From SKPH01 sp051748565 (GTDB lineage Bacteria; Bacillota; Dethiobacteria; DTU022), in contig JBNJHN010000024.1 in assembly GCA_051748565.1 (NCBI GenBank), positions 1 through 25,492 on the forward strand: a stretch of DNA of 25,492 nucleotides, written 5' to 3'. Below, one piece after another: positions 1-7,374 of this stretch; within the stretch, counting starts at the first letter, position 1, and the number at the start of each line of letters is the position of its first letter. Made by a program: the position numbers and the translations under genes. The notes beneath the pieces were generated by a model. The model made no database searches and had not been told where the DNA came from. It saw only the letters and a program-made list of their open reading frames with translations.

Positions 1-399
1 ATTTTGCTGGGCTTAGCAGCAGCAAGGTTCATCGGCCTTCACTCAGGTATTATTGGTGCCGTGCTGCTAACTGGCCTCGGCCTGTTCGCAGTAATTGTAG
101 GATTCCTGGACAATCAAAAAGATGCGCACTTAGGCCGGAGGGTAACCCGTTGGAGTGGGTTGGTACTGCTGGCGGCAGGTTTAAGCCTTGACAACCTGAT
201 GGTGGGCTTCAGCCTCGGTTTGGGCGATGCCCCACCTTTGGCCGTGGCTACTACTATTTTGATCTTTTCGGTAATTTTTACCTGGCTCGGTTTACAGCTT
301 GGCCATGAATCACGCCGTCGTTGGGAACGTCCGGCAAAAATAGCTGCAGGTGTTTTGTTAATCTTATTGGGTGTTTCCAGCGGTGCAGGTTTATTATAA
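1..399 (+). CDS. MntP-like (DUF204) manganese/cation efflux protein, 5'-truncated
   Basis: Reading is open from the first base of the window to a TAA at 397-399, so the true start lies outside. About 132 residues remain and are almost wholly hydrophobic, with roughly four membrane segments (about residues 13-35, 50-72, 80-98 and 111-131). The third quarter carries LSLDNLMVGFSLG, which resembles the internal-repeat motif of MntP-type exporters, where a small-S-x-D-x-hydrophobic-VG pattern places an acidic residue in the membrane. MntP family proteins are about 180-190 residues with six segments, so about a third is missing. MntP proteins export Mn2+ from the cytoplasm. The substrate here is inferred from family only; another small cation exporter of the LysE-like superfamily is possible. 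No manganese riboswitch can be looked for because the 5' end is absent. Confidence 0.6.
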   Translation: MLLGLAAARFIGLHSGIIGAVLLTGLGLFAVIVGFLDNQKDAHLGRRVTRWSGLVLLAAGLSLDNLMVGFSLGLGDAPPLAVATTILIFSVIFTWLGLQLGHESRRRWERPAKIAAGVLLILLGVSSGAGLL

Positions 400-511
400 A
401 AGGACCGGGATTTTCATTTTCAACTTGTGTTGATGTATTCCCACCTTTTTTTCAGTGTTGAAGGTGAGATAGTTCATGTGAGAACGCATTTAATATCACA
501 TTCATTTTTTT

Positions 512-581
512 TAGTACACTACCTCCGTCCCCGTGTACCATTGTCAATAATTTAATACAAAACCTTAGTTTCTGTGTACTA
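512..581. repeat. REP-like palindromic element with GTACAC/GTGTAC arms
   Basis: TAGTACAC at 512-519 pairs with GTGTACCA at 533-540 (8 bp with one G-T) around a loop that on the minus strand reads GGGGACGGAGGTA. A further GTGTACTA at 574-581 is an exact inverted match to 512-519. A GTACACGGGGACGG-type core resembles the REP-like palindromes that accompany Y1 (RAYT) transposases in Clostridia, from memory. No transposase is present. Only one copy was seen in the window. Confidence 0.45.
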
Positions 582-584
582 TTA

Positions 585-1307
585 TTAATGGTTTTGGTTA
601 ATAATTTTTTTTAAAACCGCTCTCCGCTCTTTCCAATCGGGCATCAACTCGGTTAAAAAATCGTAGAACCGGTCATCATGTTTTCGGTTTTTAAAGTGAG
701 CCAGTTCATGCAGAATTACATAATCGATGCACTCCAATGGTGTCTTCATCAGCTCGGTATTTAAAGTGATTCTATTCCTGTTCCAGGAACAGGAACCCCA
801 CCTGGTTTTCATAGTCCTGATTGTAATGCCGGGTTTTTCGATTTCATATTGGATGACCCGGGGATATACTCTTTCCAGTGATTCGTGAAAGGTTGCTTTA
901 GCATTTTCTTTATACCAGAGGTTGAATAACTCCTCTTTTCGGAAAAAACAGTTTTCATCTTTAACAAAAAGAAAGATCTTTCCCCCGTTTAAAATAATCT
1001 CTTCTTTCCGCCCTTCCGGCAGCACCTGCAGCAGATAGTCTTTCCCGAGATATGGAATGATTTCCCCGCTAATATATTGATGCTTAAAATTCAATTTTCG
1101 TTTTTCATCAAAATGCTTAATATTTTTTAAAATCCAGGGTGCCCTCTTGATAACCAGTTTCTCTATAAATTCAAAGGGTACAGCATTATTTGCAGATACA
1201 ACCACGGTTGAATCCGGCCGGACTTTGAGATTCACATTCTTAACTTTCTTTTTGACAAGCGTGAAAGGAATTGTTGTTCCTTCGTAGTTTATTGTATGAT
1301 TTTCCAT
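585..1307 (-). CDS. YgjP/DUF45-family zinc metallopeptidase
   Basis: A 240-residue soluble protein with no signal peptide. The C-terminal half holds the family hallmark: TRWGSCS at about 168-174, then HELAH at 200-204 and H210, six residues after the second histidine, giving the HExxH...H zinc site with E201 as the catalytic base. Family members (YgjP, SprT-like/WLM clan) are predicted metal-dependent hydrolases; a few are tied to DNA-protein repair or restriction systems, but substrates are mostly unknown. The length is normal for the family (about 230-240). The ATG at 1307 is preceded by a weak GGGTGAG about 5 nt upstream. The gene is transcribed away from the methyltransferase at 1546, with 238 bp between them. 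The AT-rich 3' flank contains the REP-like palindrome, which could also form a hairpin downstream of this gene. Function beyond protein family is unknown. Confidence 0.85.
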   Translation of the reverse strand: MENHTINYEGTTIPFTLVKKKVKNVNLKVRPDSTVVVSANNAVPFEFIEKLVIKRAPWILKNIKHFDEKRKLNFKHQYISGEIIPYLGKDYLLQVLPEGRKEEIILNGGKIFLFVKDENCFFRKEELFNLWYKENAKATFHESLERVYPRVIQYEIEKPGITIRTMKTRWGSCSWNRNRITLNTELMKTPLECIDYVILHELAHFKNRKHDDRFYDFLTELMPDWKERRAVLKKIINQNH

Positions 1308-1443
1308 AACCGCTCACCCTGTATTATTTGTTTGTCCATGCAGTAATATGATTTATAAAAATACACGTCCTTTTCTTTCCTCGGCTGCTTTAATCCTAAT
1401 TTAATAGTCTCCATAGTCTGAATCTAACATATTATCGATTTGC

Positions 1444-1473
1444 TTGCTAATTTAGAGTAAACGCTATTATAAT
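1444..1473 (+). promoter_or_regulatory. Candidate sigma-A promoter for the methyltransferase
   Basis: TTGCTA at 1444-1449 and TATAAT at 1468-1473 are separated by 18 bp. The -10 is a perfect match and the -35 matches four of six positions. It lies about 70 bp upstream of the likely start at 1546. Confidence 0.4.
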
Positions 1474-1545
1474 TAAACTTGGTTCGACTGCTTAAATCTT
1501 TTCTTTAGCAAATGATATTTACCGTAAACAAGGAGCGATACTGCC

Positions 1546-2325
1546 ATTGTAAAAAAGGTTAGTGAACCCTATGCCGGCTTTGCCGGCATTTATGACCAGA
1601 TTATGTGCGGAGTGGATTATGATGGCTGGGCCGATTATGTTGAACAATTACTGAATCACTTTGCAAAAAGGCCCCGCTCCCTGGTTGATCTGGCCTGCGG
1701 CACAGGAAGTTCGACTTTACCTTTTGCCAAACGAGGCTATCAAGTTGCCGGGGTAGATCTCTCAGCAGCCATGCTCTCCCAGGCCCGTCTTAAAGCAAAA
1801 AGGGGAAACTTGGATATCACTTTTTATCAGTCGGATCTGTGCCTGCTTGAACTGCCGGAGAAATTTGATCTTGCAGTGCTATTTCAAGACGGCCTAAACT
1901 ATATATTATGCGAACAGCAGTTGGAGCGGGCTTTATTAAAGATTTTCGATCTACTTAACCCCGGCGCACTTTTTATTTTTGACCTGACCCTTCCACATCT
2001 GCGCTTCGATAATAATAACAGCAGCTTATGCTGGGTTGATGAAGATGATTTTTCACTAATCTGGGAAACCGATTACTGCACCAGTACAAATCTTTGGTCA
2101 GTCCTGCTGACTGTATTCCACCGCACTGAGAACGGCTTTTTCGAAAAGTTCCAGGAAAGACATCAGGAAAAAAACTATGAACCGGAATTGGTGAAAGAAT
2201 TGCTTAAAAAGACCGGGTTTGCCCTACTCGGCCTCTACCCCACTTTCAACCTGGAACCGACAAACGGCTCTGAACAAAAACTTACTTTTGTTGCAGAAAA
2301 GGGGCAGGATCCTGGTCCATATTAG
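1546..2325 (+). CDS. Class I SAM-dependent methyltransferase, probable ATT start
   Basis: A Rossmann-fold methyltransferase of about 259 residues. Motif I is LVDLACGTGSS (about 46-56) and the acidic end of strand 2 is GVDLS (about 69-73), followed by FDLAVLFQDGLNYIL as motif IV. The first ATG in frame is at 1603, but the 19 codons before it encode SEPYAGFAGIYDQIM, which matches the usual N-terminal Y-x-x-FA-x-x-YD-x-hM signature of this subfamily. That extension is open back to a TAA at 1525-1527 and contains no ATG, GTG or TTG. AAGGAG at 1530-1535 lies 10 nt before an ATT at 1546, so ATT is the best start. The substrate cannot be told from sequence; relatives act on small molecules or are annotated only as methyltransferases. 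It converges on asnS with a 28-bp gap. Confidence 0.8.
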   Translation: MVKKVSEPYAGFAGIYDQIMCGVDYDGWADYVEQLLNHFAKRPRSLVDLACGTGSSTLPFAKRGYQVAGVDLSAAMLSQARLKAKRGNLDITFYQSDLCLLELPEKFDLAVLFQDGLNYILCEQQLERALLKIFDLLNPGALFIFDLTLPHLRFDNNNSSLCWVDEDDFSLIWETDYCTSTNLWSVLLTVFHRTENGFFEKFQERHQEKNYEPELVKELLKKTGFALLGLYPTFNLEPTNGSEQKLTFVAEKGQDPGPY

Positions 2326-2349
2326 AATTTACCTTGGCCAGGCTTTATT
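2311..2349 (+). terminator. Weak intrinsic terminator after the methyltransferase
   Basis: CCTGGTC at 2311-2317 pairs with GGCCAGG at 2336-2342 (one G-T pair), followed by CTTTATT. The left arm lies inside the last codons of the methyltransferase. The loop is long (18 nt) and the T tract short, so this is tentative. Confidence 0.35.
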
Positions 2350-2353
2350 CAGG

Positions 2354-3748
2354 TTAAAACTCGCAGGAGTTTACCGTCCTGGGGAAAGGAATAACATCTC
2401 TGATATTGCTGACACCGGTAAAATACATAATTGCCCTTTCAAAACCGAGTCCGAAACCGGCATGCTTAACCCCACCGTACTTACGCAGATCCAGGTACCA
2501 GTGCAAATCTCCTGGATCGATATTAAAATCGCCCATTCGTTTTAATAGGATATTCTCCCGCTCTTCTCTCTGGCTGCCGCCTATGATTTCGCCCACTCCG
2601 GGCACCAGCAGGTCCATGGCGGCTACTGTTTGTTGATCATCATTCAGGCGCATGTAAAAAGCTTTTACATCCTTGGGGTAATCAGTGACAAAAACCGGCT
2701 TGTGATAAACTTTTTCGGTCAGGTAACGTTCATGTTCGGTCTGCAAGTCCTTACCCCATTCTACCGGATATTCAAACTTATCCTTCGCATTCTGCAGAAC
2801 TTCTATGGCCTCGGAATAGGTGATGCGGGTAAATTCAGCGGTCAAAATATTTTTTAACCTTCCCTGCAGACCTTTATCGACAAACTGGTTGAAAAAAGCC
2901 ATCTCAACCTCAGCCTTTTCCAGGAGACTGCAGATCAAATGCTTGATCATTTCTTCTGCCAGGTCCATATTATCATTTAAATCGGCGAAGGCAATTTCGG
3001 GCTCGATCATCCAAAATTCTGCAGCGTGCCTGGGTGTATTTGAATTTTCAGCCCTGAAAGTAGGCCCGAAAGTGTAAACATCCCTAAAAGCGAGAGCAAA
3101 AGCTTCCGCCTCCAGTTGGCCGCTGACAGTGAGATTTGTTTTTTTTCCGAAAAAATCACAGGAGTAATCAACTTTACCTTCATCGGTCAAAGGAGTTTTT
3201 TGGGGATCCAAAGTGGTCACTCTGAAGAGCTCACCGGCCCCTTCGGCATCATTAGCAGTTATGATTGGAGCATGCAGGCAGATAAAACCTTTATCCTGAA
3301 AATATTGATGAACAGCAAAAGAGAGCAGCGAACGAACCCTGAAAACCGCTGTAAAGAGGTTGGTCCTCGGGCGCAGGTGAGCTAATTCTCTTAGAAATTC
3401 CCTGCTGTGTCGTTTCGGTTGGATCGGATAATCCTCGGGGGCAAAGCCCTCAGGTATAACTTCTCTGGCTTTTATCTCGAAAGGCTGCCTGGCTTCGGGA
3501 GTCAACACCAGCTGGCCGGTTACAGTTACCGAAGAACCGACACCCAGCCTGGCAATCTGATCGTAATTGGCTAAAAACTCTTTTTCATAAACGATCTGAA
3601 TCGTGTTAAAATGAGTTCCGTCGTTTAAGGCGATAAAACCGAATGCTTTCTGATCGCGGTTATTCCTTACCCAACCGCTCATGATTATCTGTTTATCTGC
3701 ATAAGCCTCAACATCCTGAACAAGCTGCCTGACTGTTACTTTTTCCAT
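2354..3748 (-). CDS. asnS: Asparaginyl-tRNA synthetase (class IIb)
   Basis: Charges tRNA-Asn with asparagine using ATP, in the cytoplasm. The protein is 464 residues, the normal size. An N-terminal OB-fold anticodon domain (about 18-105, with IIMSGWVRNNRD near its start) is followed by the class II catalytic domain. Motif 2 is FRAENSNTPRH followed by EFWMIEPE, and motif 3 is GFGLGFER at 431-438 near the C-terminus. The ENSNT and EFWMIEPEIAF wording and the C-terminal RDVIPFPRT are AsnRS-like rather than AspRS-like. A GTG at 3754 is also in frame, but AGGAGG lies 8 nt before the ATG at 3748 and only 2 nt before the GTG, so the ATG is chosen. No T-box leader was found in the 141 bp upstream. 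It is the last gene of the minus-strand run. Confidence 0.94.
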   Translation of the reverse strand: MEKVTVRQLVQDVEAYADKQIIMSGWVRNNRDQKAFGFIALNDGTHFNTIQIVYEKEFLANYDQIARLGVGSSVTVTGQLVLTPEARQPFEIKAREVIPEGFAPEDYPIQPKRHSREFLRELAHLRPRTNLFTAVFRVRSLLSFAVHQYFQDKGFICLHAPIITANDAEGAGELFRVTTLDPQKTPLTDEGKVDYSCDFFGKKTNLTVSGQLEAEAFALAFRDVYTFGPTFRAENSNTPRHAAEFWMIEPEIAFADLNDNMDLAEEMIKHLICSLLEKAEVEMAFFNQFVDKGLQGRLKNILTAEFTRITYSEAIEVLQNAKDKFEYPVEWGKDLQTEHERYLTEKVYHKPVFVTDYPKDVKAFYMRLNDDQQTVAAMDLLVPGVGEIIGGSQREERENILLKRMGDFNIDPGDLHWYLDLRKYGGVKHAGFGLGFERAIMYFTGVSNIRDVIPFPRTVNSCEF

Positions 3749-3889
3749 CCTCACCCCTCCTAACCTTATATATTTAGTGGACCTAAAAGTAATGCTTTGG
3801 AATTAACAACTTAACTGCTTTGAATAAGCTGACCGATATTCCATAGTATCAAACCCGCCAAGGTTATGATCACTTTAAAATAGATTAAA

Positions 3890-4087
3890 TTATTTTTCTT
3901 TCCTGGTCAGCATTGATGTCAGGTAGCCAATGACAAAACCGCCTACCAGGACAAAGGCTATAAGAATGATCTGGGACATTGATATGGTCCAAAAGAGCAG
4001 ATTTAAGGTAATGACATGCGTGTTTTGGGCCAAAATTATTAAAAATAGAACTAAAAGCACCAGAATAACAATTACTTTCGGTTTCAT
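3890..4087 (-). CDS. Small LapA-domain (DUF1049) membrane protein
   Basis: A 65-residue protein with two membrane helices (about 4-22 and 38-58) joined by a short segment with QNTHVITLNLLFW, then a basic C-terminus ending LTRKEK. The pattern hydrophobic helix, QN-x-x-V-x-hN-h-h-FW, second helix, short basic tail is that of the lipopolysaccharide assembly protein A (LapA) domain, DUF1049. In Bacillota, which lack LPS, these small proteins have no settled role. The RBS is GAAGGAT just before the ATG. The gene lies between the symporter and asnS with about 115-140 bp on each side, so it may be expressed on its own. The family call is from pattern only. Confidence 0.7.
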   Translation of the reverse strand: MKPKVIVILVLLVLFLIILAQNTHVITLNLLFWTISMSQIILIAFVLVGGFVIGYLTSMLTRKEK

Positions 4088-4201
4088 ATCCTTCTTACCC
4101 CCATTTCGGATAAATAATTAAATACTTGTTTGTTTCATACCTTATAATTAGCCGTTGGTAAATATATTCCCTCCCTTTAATTAAATATGACAAACCTAAA
4201 A

Positions 4202-5587
4202 TCAGATTTCTTCATCCCGCAGGGTTTCCAGGACCTTCTGTTCGGGATAAAACATGAAGCATGTGAAACTACACAGAGCAGCAAACACAACAACTAAGGC
4301 GCTTAATTGGATGCCCAGTGGCTGGGCAATATCTCTTCCGAAAGCAGAAAGAAGATAAGCGAAAACTACACCGGCTATTGCAATGGTCAGTTTAAGCGGT
4401 ATTGCCCGGGCACCAAAAAACATTGCTTCACGTCGCTGCCCGGTTCGATAATAATCAGCCCGGGCCAGGTCGGCTATGGTCGGGTTGATCAGGATTGTAA
4501 GTACAGCCAGTGGGAATCCGGCCAAAACAAACATGCCCATGCTGATATGGAAATAGATACCGGTCAAATTAAAAGATAGCAAAAATATTACCAGTCCGCT
4601 AAAAGCAAGAATTAGAACTCCTGTAGTGATAACCCTTTTTTTTCCTGCTTTTTTAGCAAGAATATTGACCAGGGGAAAGCAGAGCAAAGCTCCCCCGATG
4701 GTTAGTCCGGCCAGGACAATCATAAAACGCTCATCCATCTGAAATAGCACCACAGCATAATAGATTAAGCCCAGGGTTATTGTGTTCATGGCAAACTGAA
4801 GAAATATTTCACCACTCAAAAAAATGCGAAAAGGTTTAACTCCGAAGGTATGGCGTAAAGATTGCCACGTTCCTATCCGCAGCGCCTCCACCGGAAGAGT
4901 GTGCACCTTCTCATTGAATCCCATCGTTGCCGTGTATAAAAGGATTCCCGAGAAAACAGCAAAAATACCAGCCGTGTAACGATAAGCTGTACGCAGCTCA
5001 ATTCCCACATCCTGCATACTGCCCGTTAAAAAGGGAAATAGCACGGCAACAAGAACCATCCCGATCAAGCCAAAGAAGGCTATCATCGTCGAGAGATTTA
5101 TACGCAGCAAGTTGTTGTGGCCAAGTTCTGGCAGCAAAGCCAGGTAGGGATTGACATATGAAGTAAAGGCCAGATAAAAAAGGGCCATAAAAAGGCCGAG
5201 CCAAAATCCGTTAAGCAAAGATGGGCCTGCTAAGTCGGGTGGGTGAAAAACCAATAAGGCCGAAAGCGCCAGGGGCAGGCTGCCAAGAACTAAAAACAGC
5301 TTACGACGTCCCAGACGGGACCTGTTATTGTCACTTAATGAAGCAATAATCGGATCGGCAAAACCATCAAATATACGACCGATGAGAAGGGCGGCACCCA
5401 GCACTGTAAAAAATCCTAAAAAAGTGCGATCGTGAATCAGGTTGGGGAGTTCAAGCTCCCCGGGAGGCAGGTAGTAAAAAGGTACATAGAGTAGGATTAA
5501 CCGCTCAAGCATTGTAAAGGCAGCGCTTCCTGATGCATAAATCAGTTGTCCTGCTAAAGACAGAGGGACCGCTGTTTTCTGTTCCAT
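4202..5587 (-). CDS. MFS transporter of the GPH (MelB-like) sugar/cation symporter family
   Basis: A 461-residue integral membrane protein with about 12 predicted helices. The loop between helices 2 and 3 carries RIFDGFADPIIASLSD (71-86) and then RSRLGRRK (89-96). This is the GPH signature, in which the Asp residues (D74, D78 here) take part in cation and sugar binding in MelB-type carriers. Two ATGs are possible (5599 and 5587). The bases GGAGG that follow the first ATG form an ideal ribosome site 5 nt before the second, so 5587 is chosen. The gene starts 21 bp after glnS ends and is probably co-transcribed with it. The substrate (glycoside, pentoside or hexuronide with Na+ or H+) cannot be told. 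No sugar-catabolic genes are nearby, so a different substrate remains possible. Confidence 0.85.
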   Translation of the reverse strand: MEQKTAVPLSLAGQLIYASGSAAFTMLERLILLYVPFYYLPPGELELPNLIHDRTFLGFFTVLGAALLIGRIFDGFADPIIASLSDNNRSRLGRRKLFLVLGSLPLALSALLVFHPPDLAGPSLLNGFWLGLFMALFYLAFTSYVNPYLALLPELGHNNLLRINLSTMIAFFGLIGMVLVAVLFPFLTGSMQDVGIELRTAYRYTAGIFAVFSGILLYTATMGFNEKVHTLPVEALRIGTWQSLRHTFGVKPFRIFLSGEIFLQFAMNTITLGLIYYAVVLFQMDERFMIVLAGLTIGGALLCFPLVNILAKKAGKKRVITTGVLILAFSGLVIFLLSFNLTGIYFHISMGMFVLAGFPLAVLTILINPTIADLARADYYRTGQRREAMFFGARAIPLKLTIAIAGVVFAYLLSAFGRDIAQPLGIQLSALVVVFAALCSFTCFMFYPEQKVLETLRDEEI

Positions 5588-5608
5588 CGATTCCTCCATT
5601 TCTGTGCA

Positions 5609-7315
5609 CTATTTTGTTATCCGTGCCCAGCTATCTCTTAGCTGAACAATACGGTTAAATACCGGTGTCCCATCTCCGGATTTTAAGGGATCAAGGTAGA
5701 AATAGGCTTTACGCAGGAACTGGAAGCGGCTGCCTGGTGCTGCCTCAGCGACTGCCGGTTCAGCAGGCACATCTTTACAGACAACCAATGAATGAGGGTT
5801 AATATGGCTTATGAAATCTTTTTCATCGTCTTCTTCGGGGTTTTCTACCGTGAAAAGGGTATCGTAAAGGTTGACTGTTATCCTGGCTGCATGCCTCACC
5901 GATACCCAGTGAATGACCCCCTTGACTTTTTTCCCACTGGTATCCGACCCGCTTTTTGTCTGAGGATCGTAACTACAATGAAGCTCTGTAATTCTGCCGT
6001 CAGCATCCTTACATACTTTTTCACAGCGGATAATATAAGCTCCTTTAAGCCGTACTTCCCTGCCCGGAGCTAAACGAAAGAATTTTTTCGGTGGATCTTC
6101 CATGAAATCATCGCGCTCTATATAGATCTCACCGCTAAAAGGAACCTGCCGGGTGCCGGCTGTTTCGGAGGCCGGAATATTTTCCATTTCACACAGCTCA
6201 GTTTTTCCGGCAGGCCAATTAGTGATTAAGACCCTGACAGGATCAAGCACAACCATCAGGCGGGGTGCCGTGGTTTCCAGCTCCTGGCGGATACAATGTT
6301 CCAATAAGGCCAAATCGACAGTACTGTCCGCCCTGGATACTCCGACACGTTCCTGGAAATCGGCTATAGCATGTGGAGTTATCCCTCTCCTTCGCAATCC
6401 GGCAATGGTTGGCATACGGGGATCGTCCCATCCGTCAACATGATTTTCTTCTACAAGCCTGCGCAGTTTGCGCTTACTCATAACAGTATAATTCATATTC
6501 AGACGGGCAAATTCAGTCTGGCGGGAACGGAACCTGACCACTTCGGGCATCAGTTCAACTGCATTATCAACAATCCAATCGTAAAGCGGACGGTGGTCTG
6601 TATATTCGATCGAACAGAGGGAATGGGTGATACCTTCAATAGCATCGGAAAAGGGATGATCAAAGTCATACATGGGGTAAATGCACCACTTGTCACCGGT
6701 ACGGTGATGATCGGCGTGCAGAATACGGTAAATCACCGGATCACGCATATTTAAGTTTCCTGAAGCCATATCGATCCTGGCCCTGAGCACCCGGCTTCCA
6801 TTAGGAAATTCTCCTCCACGCATTCGTTCGAAGAGATCAATGTTTTCTTCAACGGTGCGATCACGGTAAGGACAAGCAGTGCCGGGCCTGGTCAGGGTGC
6901 CCCGGTATTCCCTTATTTCCTCCTGATTCAGATCACAAACATAAGCACGACCTGCCTTGATCAGGCGCAGGGCAAACTGGTACTTGATTTCAAAGTAATC
7001 TGAGCTAAAAAAAAGCCGATCTTCCCAATCAGCCCCCAACCAGCGTATATCTTCGATAATCGAGTCGACAAACTCCTGTTCCTCTTTTACCGGATTTGTA
7101 TCGTCGAAACGGAGGTTAAATTTACCGTTAAAAACTTTTGCTATCCCATAGTTCAACAGAATAGCCTTGGCATGCCCAATGTGCAGGTAACCATTTGGTT
7201 CGGGGGGAAAGCGGGTATGCACGGGACTATCCTTAAGCAACCCTTTATTAAGATCTTCCCTGATCATTGTATAAATAAAATTTGTTTTGCATTCATTTTC
7301 ATTTTTTTCTTTCAT
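5609..7315 (-). CDS. glnS: Glutaminyl-tRNA synthetase (class Ic)
   Basis: Charges tRNA-Gln with glutamine. The protein has 568 residues, close to the bacterial GlnRS length of about 550-560. The Rossmann catalytic domain shows PPEPNGYLHIGHAKAI with HIGH at 45-48, and the KMSKS loop is VMSKR at 278-282. The strings RFDDTNP, GDKWCIYPMYDFDHPFSDA and SIEYTDHRPLYDWI are GlnRS-type rather than GluRS-type. The C-terminal 220 residues are the two beta-barrel anticodon-binding domains, ending PVFNRIVQLRDSWAR. AGGAG lies about 7 nt before the ATG. Having GlnRS as well as AsnRS means direct charging of both amides is possible, although a GatCAB amidotransferase elsewhere is not excluded. It lies 59 bp after glmS on the same strand. 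Confidence 0.95.
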   Translation of the reverse strand: MKEKNENECKTNFIYTMIREDLNKGLLKDSPVHTRFPPEPNGYLHIGHAKAILLNYGIAKVFNGKFNLRFDDTNPVKEEQEFVDSIIEDIRWLGADWEDRLFFSSDYFEIKYQFALRLIKAGRAYVCDLNQEEIREYRGTLTRPGTACPYRDRTVEENIDLFERMRGGEFPNGSRVLRARIDMASGNLNMRDPVIYRILHADHHRTGDKWCIYPMYDFDHPFSDAIEGITHSLCSIEYTDHRPLYDWIVDNAVELMPEVVRFRSRQTEFARLNMNYTVMSKRKLRRLVEENHVDGWDDPRMPTIAGLRRRGITPHAIADFQERVGVSRADSTVDLALLEHCIRQELETTAPRLMVVLDPVRVLITNWPAGKTELCEMENIPASETAGTRQVPFSGEIYIERDDFMEDPPKKFFRLAPGREVRLKGAYIIRCEKVCKDADGRITELHCSYDPQTKSGSDTSGKKVKGVIHWVSVRHAARITVNLYDTLFTVENPEEDDEKDFISHINPHSLVVCKDVPAEPAVAEAAPGSRFQFLRKAYFYLDPLKSGDGTPVFNRIVQLRDSWARITK

Positions 7316-7374
7316 GGATATCTCCTATCCCAGGCACTGCCTAACGAGTTATAATTTGCCGCAGAACCTTAATT

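Noticed and set aside
3749..3889. T-box leader for asnS
   Set aside because: The spacer is too short and lacks the conserved T-box sequence and a terminator.
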